Shown piece after piece: positions 37,916 to 49,994 of a stretch of DNA of 64,000 nucleotides (the stretch's first letter is position 1; the number at the start of each line of letters is the position of its first letter). The stretch comes from Polydactylus sextarius (taxonomy: Eukaryota; Chordata; Actinopteri; Polynemidae). The stretch is from NCBI GenBank assembly GCA_016801845.1, contig CM028918.1, positions 17,593,001 through 17,657,000 of the forward strand, in the 5' to 3' direction. The notes beneath the pieces are model-generated. The model saw only the letters and a program-made list of their open reading frames with translations. It did no database searches and was not told the DNA's origin. The position numbers were made by a program, and so were the translations under genes.

Positions 37916-40900
37916 TAACCTAATATTTGTATGGTGGCATGTTTATGTTGCAGCAAATTTGGCATGACTTTTCACAGACAGCAAAACACTGATGGCAGCA
38001 CAGATGAAAGTGGAGTATGTTTTTTACTTTTTGAAAGAAAACTCAGATTTCAGATTCATTTAGTGAAGAAGTTCTCTTTGTCCCTCTGAAGGGCTCAGAA
38101 CTGAGCTGAGACAAGAACAACAGAACTTTGACTCCAGCATCACATCTTTCCCAGTGTAATATATCATGATGTTATCTGTTGTATGATATGCCCTTCACAT
38201 AAAAGATATCTGTACCCAAACAAACACAGTGCTCCTCTCTGGTCCCTGTTATGCTGTCATGGAAACAGCAGTTGCTGTTATGAAACCAAACAAGTAGGCA
38301 GACACTGCTGAGAGTCCTCCCGTTAGCCTCCCACACAGATTACTGGGCTGAATTAGCAGAATGATCTCATGGCTCGTGTCTTATCAGTTGGCCCTGGGCT
38401 GCTACTGGAAGACACAGTGACACTGTTGCAAAGTGAAGCAGCTGATTTCCAAATAAACACAGAGAAAAAAGGTGAGAAAGGTAAATATCCTGAATACCTC
38501 AGCAGATAAGTTTTAATGTGCAACATTTTAATGCTAAAAATTACTATTTTGCTATTCTCTGTTTCTTTGATTAAAAAAATTCTTCAGTATTCCTCACCAG
38601 AATGTCTCAAAAATAACTGAACACCTTGATATTAGAGTATTCTTAGTGAAGTGTTGGACAAAGCTTGGTACCAACAAACTCAAAATCAAGCTATATTGTT
38701 TGGAAGAACAAAAAAGAGTTCAGAGACCACTGAGAATCTATGACAACAAAAGCTGAAGCTTTGATCCTGAAGGATCATGGTGGTCTATTCTACGGTGCAC
38801 CAACTGGGAGTTGGTTGCTTTCCATAGTGGTTCCATCACTTTCAGTCTCCAACGTACATACCTTTACTGATCATCAAACCAAAGAACTTGTGCAGGTCTA
38901 AATTATTGACTGTATAAAGATGGATGATGTGACTACTCCACTTTCTTACACTGACTAACACTGAAATGCTCTTCAGTGGCCAAAATGTCCCAAATACAAG
39001 CTCAGCCATATTGAGCTTGTCATGTCATTTGAAGCCAATGTCTGTGTAGTAATCAGGAAATAGAACAGTTTGTCAGTAGGCCATGGTTCATCAAAAATAC
39101 ATCAGTGATCATTCACAGTTTTTTTTTTTTGACAGTGTATCAGTTTGAAATATTGGCAGGAAGGATGGAACAGTGAGGCAGCAATAGCTGCAACGCCTCC
39201 AACTCCTTTCACCGTATCCTGCAGTTCTCAGACTCGTGATGTGTCCAGCACAAAATCAATCACGGTTGCTCACAGAGTGATGCCAAAAGGCCAAGTATTA
39301 CCAAAGTTACACTTTCTGTTTGACTGTTTGTGTTGTGTCTTTTCACTTTCTATGTGACAATGAGTATACTGTCATGATCACAGCGATAAAGGTTTTTCAC
39401 TGAGTGCTGGCTGACCTGGAAGCAGTAAAGATTGATCTGAATTTGTGTTGGAGGGAAGGAAAGAAAATATTTCTCTGGTGATCATGACATGTAATGTAAA
39501 TGTAACCCCACACTTTGTGGGTTAATTTCAAAACCAATATCAGCACCCAAACTTGGTGCAGCTTGTCAGCGTGATCATCAGTCAACATCAGTACTCCACT
39601 GCAAGAAAACCATTTGGTACACCCAAACATCATTTCTGTCAGCACAACACTTTAACATGTTGTGTTGACCCCCGCAGCATCCTCTAAGGATTTGAAAGAA
39701 CTGGTGGAAATCCCAGATCTGGATTGTCATCAAAACCTAATCAGCAAACCATTGGCCTGCAGCCAATCTGTCCACCAAACTGTTCAGAAATGTGTTGATA
39801 CGTTTTGTTTCGAAATATGCTGCTGACAGAAGAATGTGTGCATATTTTAACATCTAAATGAAATACCAATATTATTGTATACATAAAATAAAATGAATGT
39901 GTTCTGTTGAATTCTATGAGTATTTAGTAAGACATAATCAGGACTCCGTTTGTGCTGCTCATAGAAGCATGATTTAGAATAACCGCTATAAAAACAGTGG
40001 AAAAAAAAAGAAACCGTATTAATAGAGAATAAGGTCTCAGGAGAGCTGGGCAGGGCAGAGCATGCTGGTATGATAACACAGAGGAGCTGGACCCAAAAAG
40101 TCCCTCTGTTTATCGTCCAGCTTTTACATAGATCAAATAGGGCAGATTTTCCAAATTTAACTGGAGGGGCAGGCATACACTGTAGTCTGGAGGGACACAC
40201 TGTCCTGGCAGTGAGATGCAACAGGTTTGATTTAGATTTAGTGTCCATAAGTAAGACACTGAGCCACTGTAGTACTTTTCTTTAAATTCTACCATTCGTT
40301 AGACAGAAATATTAACTAGTAGGATAATAAAGTGTTAATTCTCAGGTAATTGTAATTTTCTTTGGTCAAAACCAAAACATCTAAGCGGATTATTACATGA
40401 AGTAATATGAACCACTTTTGTTCCGACACCATGATCTGTCCTGCGTCACCTCCATGATGTAAAATATATATCAACTTTTCACACAGTCTTTTCTTCCAAT
40501 TGGCTTTAAATCATGTTGAAAACATTCCAAAGGCCACAACAAAGAAGCTTTTGGATTTTAATGACCTCATGACCTTTCTTCTACCGCTGTCTCTCCTCAA
40601 ACAAACTTTACAGTAACACGTCATTTGTCCTGCTACTGATAACATTCCAAGAATAACTGAATCTGTACTGTTGATGTTAGTTAAGTTCACCTCCAGCTGC
40701 TTTAGAGTTTCAACAACCAAAGACATTCTGCATAAACGGTCATGACGCTCAGGTTCTCAGGGACAGGCTCTCAGAATGTGTTGGCTGCAAACCAAACAAT
40801 CTGCATATGACATGAAATGACACATAGAGCACTGGTGAGCTCATCAGTGCACTATGTACTGTGAAAGTCTTCACTTTCACACTCCTTCCCCTCAGTTTTA

Positions 40901-41199
40901 GGACAAAAGTTTGTTTTAGTTTTTTTTTTTTTGCAATGAAACTAAATGATACGAGCATTTGAACATTTGTCCATGTTGTGTCATAGAACTACGATTCACC
41001 ACACTGCACAATATCTAGGCTCAAACTGATGTTGTTCAGTCTGATGCAGGTTGTTGATGGTAAGATCCATCTCACAGACATGTGATGAACTTGTATGGTT
41101 GATGTCACTGCAGTGTGTTTATCAAATATTAGAAAGACAACACCAGCGGTGACGTGTCTCAGCTCAGCTTCCACATACTGCAGGAACCCCTCCCCACTA

Positions 41200-41215
41200 C
41201 ACACACACAGACACA

Positions 41216-41278
<63 letters not shown>

Positions 41279-41323
41279 AGACACAGACACAGACACAGAC
41301 ACAGACACACAGACACAGACACA

Positions 41324-41370
<47 letters not shown>

Positions 41371-41396
41371 AGACACAGACACAGACACACACACAC
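41200..41396. repeat. 197-base compound (AC)n/(ACACAG)n microsatellite
   Basis: Alternating blocks: pure AC, then ACACAG hexamers (about 41273-41326), pure AC again, then further ACACAG units. Apparent open frames across it (poly Thr-His, poly Cys-Val) are repeat artefacts. Confidence 0.97.
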
Positions 41397-42673
41397 CACA
41401 TCCCACCCCACAAACAGAACAGAGCTTAAGTACTCTGGTAAAAAGATCTATTGAATCAATGCAGTCTAATGTACTGCTTCCTGAAAGGAGCATTTACTGG
41501 ACTATGAATGAGCCACTCCATTCATGAGTCAGTATGAAGAAACTCAGCTTGGTTTGGTGGGTGTATCCTCATTCTTATGACACATCACAATCTGCACTTC
41601 ACACCCACTGTGAACTTACTACACCAAATATTTATGAAACATTGTGTTTTACAGATTTTATTTACTTAATCTTGTCAGTCTGTTTCTCCATATTGCAATT
41701 CTGCTACTGCTGCTTGTGTCTGCTCTGGTTCACCCTGTTTCTCACAGTTTCCTTTCAAATGTTGCATGTTGCACAGATTTTAAAGCCTTCTGAGACTATA
41801 TCAATTATCATTACATGATACGTGATAAAAACTGAATATGAAAACAGAAACAAATTAATATATACAATATCTCTCTAACTGCAGAGTTAACAAAATCATC
41901 AGCTATATGAATTATAAAAGTCTTTGATCCATTTATGTTACATTAGCTCTTCAATAAGACTCAGTCTTGAAATTACACAATAATGGAGGTGATCCAAGAG
42001 ATTCCAACGGTTTAAACCTGACTAAAGTCAAAACACACTTATACATTGTACGAAACTTCAAGTAAAAGTTAGTAAAAGTTAACATTATGCTCTATGTGTG
42101 TTGTACAGTGTCACCAGTCTACTGTGTGTGTGTGATCAGATTGCAATATATTCAAGTCTTCAGCCGTCAGAGGCCTCTGGGGCTCTGGGGGTGGAAGGTT
42201 GTTGAGTATTTTGTCACATTGTATTTATTTAAGTACTGTTATTATAATACACAACCCTGAACTACACACACAAGAGAGTCTGTCAGCGAATATTTACATT
42301 AATTTCCAATTGTGATCACTATGTACAGTTCTGGTGTAATGCTGAGGTACATATGCTTGTTATACATGCACATATGTATTTTTTTCTTTACTCCAACTGC
42401 CATATATTTATATAGAGGTAAACAGGTCCCATGCCCATTAAGATTTTTAAAAAATAAACCACATCTATATGATTTTTAATGAATGATTTTTAAATTCTTT
42501 TAAGTATTTAAATGTTGAAATAAGCATGTTAATTTAACCTAATAGGATTAATTTCATTAAGTTAATAGTGTAACTATTTTGTATGTTTTCATTTACACTT
42601 GTGTAAACTATGTGATTGGTTATTACAGATGACATACAGTATGAAGTACAAACATCAGTGAGTGATGACTTAC

Positions 42674-42993
42674 CTGGTCTCTCAGCTCTTCCAAGGTGTC
42701 ACAGTTTTTGCAGTCTTCTGTGATGAGTTCACTGACAGTACTTACAACAAATAACTGTGCTCATATTATTATGTCTCAAATATATTTGTCTCCTTTCCTA
42801 TAACTTTCTCCTTTTCCTCCTTAAATCCAACCTACACTGTTTTCTCCTCCTTAAGTTAGAGGCACAGCAACAGAGCAGCGTGAAGCTTCGTCCTCTCCAA
42901 GTCTGGTCTGTAAACTCTCAGGGCGAGAGAGTAATAGTTAAAACTGAGAGAGACAGAGAGAGAGAAAGAGAGAGGGAGAAGTAGTGTTAGAGT
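42674..42993 (-). other. filip1: probable filip1 non-coding first exon
   Basis: On the minus strand a strong donor (GACCAG|GTAAGT) lies at 42673, the only good donor-bearing, less AT-rich block I found upstream of the start-codon exon. A TATA-like TTTTATATAAG at 43032-43021 would place initiation near 42990. The exon contains a long pyrimidine tract ending CTCTCTCAG near 42943, which could instead be an acceptor, making a shorter exon with an earlier promoter. The last 44 bases read openly (EDCKNCDTLEELRDQ), but no start codon leads into them. Assignment to filip1 rests on position, strand and the acceptor at 25514. Confidence 0.4.
42949..42977. repeat. imperfect (GA)n microsatellite
   Basis: AGAGAGA runs with C and AA interruptions; on the minus strand this is the pyrimidine tract inside the predicted first exon. 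Confidence 0.85.
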
Positions 42994-43020
42994 AGAGAAT
43001 AAACAGGCTCTTTCTTTCAG

Positions 43021-43032
43021 CTTATATAAAAT
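43021..43032 (-). promoter_or_regulatory. filip1: TATA-like box upstream of filip1
   Basis: ATTTTATATAAG on the minus strand. A second weaker candidate (GGTTAAATATAG) lies near 43122-43111. Both precede the predicted first exon. Confidence 0.4.
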
Positions 43033-43434
43033 CAGCGCTTCTTTTCTCCACAAGATGTTCAGCCTCTCTGTGAGTCTGTTGTTTCCTGGTCAGGAGTGAG
43101 TGTCTGCTCTATATTTAACCTGTGCTCTCAGTCTGTGTTAGCAGCTGAACTGACTGACTGAGGCTTTTCCAAACCCCCCAACAGCTGAACTATCAGCCGG
43201 TCCAGCAGCCTGACCACTCCTCCTTCTCCCACTCACAGCCAGGGGCTTGGCTTGGCTTGGCTCAGCTCAGCTCGGTTCAGTTTGTGTTGGTTTGATGAGG
43301 TTTCCATTAGTTGTGTTGCAGGTTTACTTTGGTTTAGTGGCTTGTTTTGATTTCTATTTGTCAAAGCCACAAACCTTTCACTTTAAATTCCAGCAGACAC
43401 TCCCAAAGTTGCCAAAGATACCAAATATGTCAAG

Positions 43435-43542
43435 CTGAGTGATTTGAAATCAGATTAAATTTGCATCACATGGAAGATTAAAGAATAAATTTCCATGTAA
43501 TGCAAGGGTGCAACTATGAAATCACATTGAAGAGAGGACATG
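43435..43542. repeat. 108-base repeat with palindromic core, copy 1
   Basis: It matches 46021-46128 over 108 bases without gaps and with about a dozen differences. Its core is an inverted repeat: TTGCATCACATGGAA (43461-43475) against TTCCATGTAATGCAA (43491-43505), 14 of 15 positions paired, with a 15-base loop. Confidence 0.85.
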
Positions 43543-43639
43543 CAGGACCTTAAAAATGTCATTCTAATTACAGAGAGTACTTAAAATGTTTAAATCTGGA
43601 TCTGAACACATGGTGATAAGGCAGAGATCCAACCTAGCA

Positions 43640-43900
43640 GATCTGTTATGCCTCTCTGTCAGTCAGTCCACCACCTTGGTCCTGGATGAAATCTCTCAAC
43701 AACTATTAGCTGGATAATGTTGATGAAATATGGAACTTATTTATCCATCTGAATACACTGAGTTTTGATTTATGACTGAATAGCTGCAAAATTACAGTAA
43801 TGACATTCCCATCATCCTTAGCTGCACTTTATTTAAAGCAAATTAATAAATCAAACTATGCTGACACTAAGATGGTGAACGCACTAAACGTTGTTCCTCC
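43640..43900 (+). mobile_element. teleost interspersed repeat (non-autonomous, class unknown)
   Basis: Wording typical of a very common fish repeat: CTCTCAACAACTATT.GCTGGAT, then AATGACATTCCCATCA.CCT.AGCTG, then ACTAAGATGGTGAAC. Short fragments of the same family (TTAGCAT, GCTAGCA words) appear near 14830, 29770, 57840 and 63125. Confidence 0.55.
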
Positions 43901-44039
43901 TTAATGAGGCTGCTGACAGTCGCTCAGAATTACAATCATGACTGTAGAACCTGAGATTTTCTGACTAATTATGAGGTCTTAACAAATTATTTTTGAGTTG
44001 AATATTTCACTTGGTGTAAATATCAACTCACTAAATAAG

Positions 44040-44395
44040 ATAAGATAACCAATTCCATACTGTTTATCCTGTTAAGGGTTGCAGGGGTCCTGGAGTTAAT
44101 CTCAGCTGACTGACGAAGGCGTGGTACAACCTAGACAGGTCACGAGTCCATCACAGAGTCTACACATAAAGTCAAACAACCACTCTCACTCACCTTCACA
44201 CCTGTGGGCTATTTAGAGTAATCAATTAACCTAACCTGTATGACTAGAATGTGACAGGAAATCAGAGTTTCCACAGAAAATCCATGCAGACATGAGGAAA
44301 ACAGAAAGACCCCAAACCGGGATTGAATTAAGACTCTTTGTGCTGTAAGGTAACAGTGCTACACAGCAGAAGGTGTCTCCAGCAGTGGAAAGCAA
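44040..44395 (+). mobile_element. teleost interspersed repeat (TTTATCCTGTTAAGGGTTGC family)
   Basis: It contains the ordered words TTATCCTGTTAAGGGTTGCAGG, GACAGGTCACGAGTCCATC, TATTTAGAGTAATCAATTAACC and TGCTGTAAGG.AACAGTGCTA, a repeat familiar from many fish introns. It is degenerate and non-coding. Confidence 0.65.
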
Positions 44396-46020
44396 CACCA
44401 TGTTAACTCTTTGGTTGTTTCTATATGCATCACTTCTTTTCCTCTACTGAAGTTAGCATGATAACCACCTAGCTTCGACCAGTCTCGTAACTCTCACATA
44501 GTGAATCACTGTAGCATCCATTCTGCCCCGGAGGCCATAATGTTAATAATAAATAATAGTCTGTCACACAGACTGAAACTAGCTGATTCTGTCCCTTCAA
44601 GCATAAAATTGCTTATGAGGAAATAAAAGGTAAGAGCAGTCTTTTTTAAAATTGAGACCACCAGAAGTCAAGAGGAAGAAAAAAAGGAAGAAAAAAATTA
44701 AAATTACTGGGAAAGAATTTACAAAGGCTGGAAGTTAAGATTTTTTTTTTTTTTTTTTAATTGTGAATGACAATACCACGATATATAAAATCCAAATATA
44801 AAATGAATTGCTGCATGAAGGTAATGTCTATTTGTACAGATAAATTTAAGCAACTTTAGACCAAATGATGGGAAATATTTGAGAGTGAAGCTTTAAAATG
44901 TGAATAAGAATCCAATCTAAACTAAGAACAGATCAGAAATCACCTTGTAAATGAGTTTATCTATTTCATATGATGTTGTTCTCCAGCTGAGTTTCAGTGC
45001 AGCTGGCTGATGTAAATGAAAGGGTGTGGGCGCTCTCTAATTTCTCTTCTATTCATTGTTTTCTGCATAAAAAAAAATCCACTTGGACTTGCTCTCCTGA
45101 CTGTCTCAGCAGTTTTAACTGAAGCTGGAGCATGCAAGGGCCAGTCAAAGCTTTTCAAACACAAAATGATTTATTCACAACTGTAAATACAAGAACATTT
45201 GTTCTTAATAAAAGCACGTCGGAGCTGGGTGTTACAAATGAGAAACAGTGAGAATTTGAGCTTAAAGTGTGACATCCAGCTGCAGTAGACACAACACAGC
45301 TGACATTAAAGCCTTGCTGGATGGACCGCATGGTGTCAGACTTCACACCTCAAGTGATTCACTGGTCACAAAAAGATTGAAAGACATTTTTGTAAACAAA
45401 CACGGTTTTATTTCAATTTCTATCTTTCGTTTTATCTTCCAACATGACACGGTGCTCCAAAAATAATTACATCAGCTTATGAATCACAGCACTGAAGCCA
45501 AAATTGCTTCCACAATTTCAAGCATGTACACACACACGTGAACACACGCACACACAGTTTCTGGAGGTCATCGTGTTCTGCACAGTTTTTACTTCTTCCT
45601 GGAAATATTCAATCTTCTGAAAGTGCCAAATATGTCTACACACAGTCATGATATTTTTGTGTGAAAGATCGTTCCAAGAAATAAAACAGTTGTTGGACGT
45701 TGATTCTCTCGTACACCCACACACTGACAGTGGGTCACTATAATACAAGATACTGTTGATTTTTAAGGGTCAAGTCATCAATTTTTCTCAGACATCATGG
45801 AGCAATGTCCAGTATATTATTTTATTCAGTTTATCATGTCAAACAGTTTACTATTTTGTACATTAACAGCTATCATGTGGAGAATTAAAGAGCTTTGACA
45901 TTGGTGACCCTTAATGGTAACACGGAAGATGTATGTTATTTCTCCCAACCTCCCTTCTTCCTCCTCTAATCTTTGTTTGATAATTCTCATTTCAATGATT
46001 ATCTTTGAACGTTTCCAAAG

Positions 46021-46128
46021 CTCAGTGATTTGAAATCAGATTAAATTTGTATCACATGGAAAATTAAAGAATATATTTCCATTTAATACAAAAGCACAAC
46101 TATGAAATAACATAGAAGAGAGGACATG
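46021..46128. repeat. 108-base repeat with palindromic core, copy 2
   Basis: Partner of 43435-43542. Arms are TTGTATCACATGGAA (46047-46061) and TTCCATTTAATACAA (46077-46091). At arm position 4 the C-G pair of copy 1 is a T-A pair here. Confidence 0.85.
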
Positions 46129-46271
46129 AAGAGATGATTTTTCTCTACATGTCCAGGTCTTCTTTTAGTTTACTCATTGTCAATCAAAGTGACATTGAAA
46201 CAGAAGGAATATACGTGCTTTGCCTTAGTGTTTCTAACCCTAAAATAATTAGGGTAAGTTTACAATGCTGT

Positions 46272-46299
46272 TTTTCTTTTTTTTTTTTTTTTTTTTTTT
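46272..46299. repeat. poly(T) tract
   Basis: A near-continuous run of T residues with one C. Confidence 0.9.
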
Positions 46300-46374
46300 G
46301 CCTTGGGACAGTTTTAGTTGAGAATCAGATCCAGATTTGTGGCCTGAAATCCTTGAGGTGTAAATTTATTTGAC

Positions 46375-46622
46375 ATTTACTGCTGGGACTCCAATGTGCA
46401 GCTGAGTTAAAACTAATGCGGTCTGATACCGCAGACCTGCAGTAAATCCTACCTACATAAAAGGCTTCTGTGTTTGCTTTTCTTTGAGGTGTTGATTGTA
46501 TAATGCACATATGCTGAACTGCAGAAGCTGCAGCTTACATAATGCTCATACAGCTGAACAAAACCTGTTTAACACAAACCCAACACTGACTGGATTAGTT
46601 TTATCTGAGTGTTCCTAATAAA
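46375..46622 (+). mobile_element. right end of a non-autonomous Tc1-like element
   Basis: The last bases, GAGTGTTCCTAATAAACTG, complement the left end TGTATTAGGAACACCTG of the Tc1-like copy at 49.99 kb. The interior lacks transposase motifs. I could not find a matching left end, so it is probably truncated. Confidence 0.5.
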
Positions 46623-46724
46623 CTGAGAACTGCGTACATAAGGGTTTTTCAGTGGATTTTAGAGTAAGCGGCCATCTGCCTCAACTGTTTAGGTTGTAGA
46701 GAGATTAAATTTCACACTTCTGAT

Positions 46725-46850
46725 TCTGCTGGAGGTTTCTTCCTGTTAAAAAAGAGTTTTTCTTGCAATGTTGCCGAGTCCTGCTTCACTGTGCTAACTA
46801 TTGGGTTTTCCCTGGATACTGTAAGGTTTCGACCTGATTATGTAAAGCTG
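46725..46850 (+). mobile_element. L2-like LINE 3' UTR fragment
   Basis: It carries TCTGCTGGAGGTTTCTTCCT followed by GAGTTTTTC and TATTGGGTTTTC, matching in order the 3' UTR of the L2-like copy at 12290-12380. It is a 5'-truncated stub. Confidence 0.65.
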
Positions 46851-47617
46851 GCTGTACGCAGACTATAATTCAACCAAGTGTAGCCATGGTCATGGGCAAG
46901 GGACAGATTTGTTTACAGGTGTTCTGTTTCCACCCAAGAGGCTTCCCCATTTTTTGTAGACTTGCACTGGCTCTGAGAGCTCCACCTTTAGGGATTCTTA
47001 AGGCTACAGGCAATGGCAACAATCTGATGTAGCTCTAACACAAACCACAGTCACAATATAATTTGGATTCTCTAATATTAACCCTGAGGGTGTTAATAAT
47101 ATATTGCGTCTTGACTTGGTTCATATATTACGGGCTACATCATCAAAAAGATGAACAGATTCACACCAATACAAAGCATCTTGCATTATTCATGCTTTAA
47201 TGTAAGAAACACAGGTTACACACTTCTGTCTTTATCCATGATTTGCTCTGAAGCAACTACAGGATTTTCTCTGCCATTGAAAGACACAGGCGCAACTCCA
47301 AGGTGCCTTTAAAGTGTCTAAGCCAAATAAACATAAAATGTCATTTAGGCAACAGGCATTGAGTTTTATGAGCACCTTGACTTCACAACACAAAATTGGC
47401 AACTATTGTTTTGAAACTATTGTTCTGGTACCAAGTCCAGCAGAATGGTTACATAAATAAGTTAATAAAAGTAAAAAAAAAAAATGCACCAGTACTCTGT
47501 TTTTTCTAATGTTCTTGTAATGTTATTTTCTCATTCTAATGTTTATAGGAGAAGAGCCCAGTTCAGCCCCCCCACCTCCACACACCACACACCCTCCACA
47601 CAACCTCCACACACCCT

Positions 47618-47618
<1 letters not shown>

Positions 47619-47652
<34 letters not shown>
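47619..47652. repeat. (CA)n microsatellite
   Basis: 17 CA units, preceded by CCTCCACACA-type imperfect repeats from about 47565; they cut off the finTRIM remnant at its 3' side. Confidence 0.95.
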
Positions 47653-47654
<2 letters not shown>

Positions 47655-47689
47655 TGACAGTAAAGATGATTAAATGGGCAGCGTTTTTA

Positions 47690-48663
47690 CCATCATCATT
47701 AGAAAAGGGTAGAATATGGGTAGAGCTCCTCAGTGAAGGAGCAATGAGTGAAAGAGCTCTCACCACAGACCCATCATATGATGGGAAACCTAACCTGACC
47801 AGTTCTCTGTGAGTGGAACAGCTTCCAAGTGTAAGATCTACTGCAACTCAGCGCTCCTCTTCATCAGCTCTGAGATTTGATGCTCCAACTCTGTTATGTA
47901 GTCTTCAGCCTCTTTCTTGGTAGTTTTCTGTTTCTGTTTGGTGCAGGCCTCTGCCAACAGCAGTAAGGACCTGAATGCCTTGTGTTTTCACTCTTTTGCA
48001 TCGTGACCAAGCTTCTGATCTCCACAGTCATCAGTAGCATCACCAGGACCATTTGTTGAATATCAATATCTGTCCTCTAGTCCTTCTTTCATTCCCTCAT
48101 ATTCTTCTTTTAGAGAAACAATGTCATTATTCTTGTGGTCTAACACAGGACAGAACACGAAGACACGTCTGGTTGGTCTTACAGAACAGCTCCAAAAGGT
48201 TTGTTGTGCTTTGTACATATCCTGTCTTCCAGCCTCTCTACAGGGTCAGTCAGCTGATGTTTTTGGAGGACTGACTTTGAGGATGAGGATCCAGGTGAGT
48301 CTGACAGTAGGCGGTCCAACACACCAGAGAAGACTTCAGGGTCTTCAGTTTGACTCCAGTGCAGAAATCACAGGGAACCTTGTACTTAGAAACTTGCGCT
48401 CTGAGCTGTTTCTGCTCCTGATTTTCTGTGGAGCTTCAAGTCTGAACTGAGCAACAACCTCAGAAATGAAAGTGTTGACCTACTGAGGCCTTGTGTTGAA
48501 AACACACAAAGGACAGTTGTACAGATTATTTATATTAATAATGATTTTTTTTGCAGAAGTTGTGTCCACATGATGTGGAGACTAGATCAGTGAACACATC
48601 CAGACAGATTGAACAAAGAAACTGGTCTTCAGATCTCAGGTTTCTGACAGCAGCCACGTCCAT
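47690..48663 (-). pseudogene. finTRIM (ftr) pseudogene: RING, B-box, coiled-coil remnant
   Basis: A broken copy of the fish-expanded finTRIM ubiquitin-ligase family. From the ATG at 48663-48661 it reads [16 protein letters not shown] and [10 protein letters not shown], the first half of the RING finger (CxxC, then CGHxxC), and then stops. Later frames carry NCPLC-VFNTRPQ, VNTFISEVVAQFR, VPCDFCTGVKLK, HQLTDPVERLEDRICTKH (B-box 2), SLKEEYEGMKEGLE, EDYITELEHQISELMKRS (coiled coil, stop at 47838-47840) and SYDGSVVRALS. Each piece is in family order, but stops, single-base shifts and a lost RING half separate them. No B30.2 exon is visible. Intact relatives act in innate immunity by inference; this copy cannot make a full product. 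Confidence 0.85.
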
Positions 48664-49994
48664 GCACTGAGAACAAACGTGAAAATACAAAACAAAACAC
48701 ATTTCAAGTAGAAAATTGTAGCAGCAGTACTACAATTATGAAGAAAAATACTGTAGAATCCTAAACCGAACCATACTAAAGATAAACAAACAAGTTTCAC
48801 CATGAAATCAAGAGAGATGAACTTCCTCCTGTTTGAGTTGACTTTATCCTCAGTTTATTAAAACGCAGTAAATATTTTCAGCTAAACTCACCAGTATCTA
48901 AGCAGCTGTTGGGAATAACGAAATATGAAAGTACTATTTTTCTTTTGACAGAACACAGAGATGTGTGTCAACTGCAGCTCCCTTTGACAAATAGTTTCAC
49001 TTTTTGTTAGTTTACATGCCCTTTTCTGTCCCTAATATGAGCTGTTATACTGACCCCTGCAGGACAGAAAGGGGAAACACATCTGATAGGTACAAACCAG
49101 AGACTAAACTTAGTTGGCCCCAGTTTAACATATATCAAGTCAAAGTCATATCCATCCAGTTGATGGAATGGTTAAATTAGACAGATTTTCAATGGATATA
49201 ATCTTGAAAATGTAAAATTCAGCATAAGACCTCAGAGTTTAACTGCATCATATTTGTCCAGATTTGTTCAGGGGCAGTAAATAGACATTGTCCAACCTTT
49301 GTGAAATATCAACTGCCTGGTGAAGACAGAAGTGAGAGCGTTGACACAATGTATGTTGTGATGCTGGTGCTGTACACAAAATGTAAATGAATTACAGATT
49401 TGATTTCTAAGTAGCAGGTGAGTGAAGGACAGCTCACCTCTGAGGGGAGGCTGTTTATGAGGCAGCTAAACTTGATCTGGTTCTGTAGATGTTGTAACTT
49501 TCCAATTTAAAACTTTAAATCCAATTTAAATTTGTCAGTGGGAATTTAGGGGATTACAACATTTGGGTAGATAGATAGTCATTTTAACTGTAGCTAACCG
49601 GAGTTAATTATCACAGTATTTCCCACAGGTTCCAAATACTTGTATACATTTTGTTTCTTTTTACATTGTTCCTCTTTAAACCTTGAAGCCATGATGTTTG
49701 ACATAAAGAAGACAGCTTTGATTCAGTATATACAATAATTATCACTCTACGATAAGAAAGTCAGATGATGATCCTGAATTTGGTAATAATAATGTTTAGA
49801 AAAATTAAGTTATGAACTTATTACATGATGAAGACAAACATCATTTTGTACAATGATGTCTTGATTTATTTGTTTTCTCAAGGGTCAAATTGGAATAGAC
49901 ATGAATCCTGTGGGAGACAAAAATGGAAACTAATTTCAGCTGGACAGAAAATGCTCACATACTGATGTTCTGCCATAGTTTCCATTGTGTGTGG
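48664..49994. other. intergenic stretch, nothing recognised
   Basis: AT-rich sequence between the finTRIM remnant and the Tc1-like copy. No coding exon or named repeat is seen. Confidence 0.55.

Larger units (their letters stand above)
25515..42673 (-). other. filip1: probable filip1 5' intron (17 kb), repeat-rich, no gene seen
   Basis: Sequence between the acceptor of the start-codon exon and the probable first exon at 42.67 kb. I see no conserved coding exon. It holds a SINE, a Tc1 remnant, microsatellites and several fish interspersed repeats listed separately. A 61-codon charged minus-strand frame at 26824-27009 has no recognised homologue. The patch 30380-30610 is GC-richer, with an AT-rich MEF2-like word (ATATTTTTAG) and a perfect 8-base inverted repeat. 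Confidence 0.5.
43133..47689. other. intergenic stretch between filip1 and gabrr1, proximal part
   Basis: No coding exon is supported. It is filled with interspersed repeats (listed separately), a short CTTGG/CTCAG pentamer run near 43246-43275 and poly-T tracts. The sequence between the listed repeats shows nothing I can name. Confidence 0.55.

Noticed and set aside
41095..41493. Several open frames of poly Thr-His or Cys-Val
   Set aside because: They are translations of the AC/ACACAG microsatellite.
48053..48450. Two overlapping plus-strand frames
   Set aside because: They are antisense shadows of the finTRIM pseudogene.
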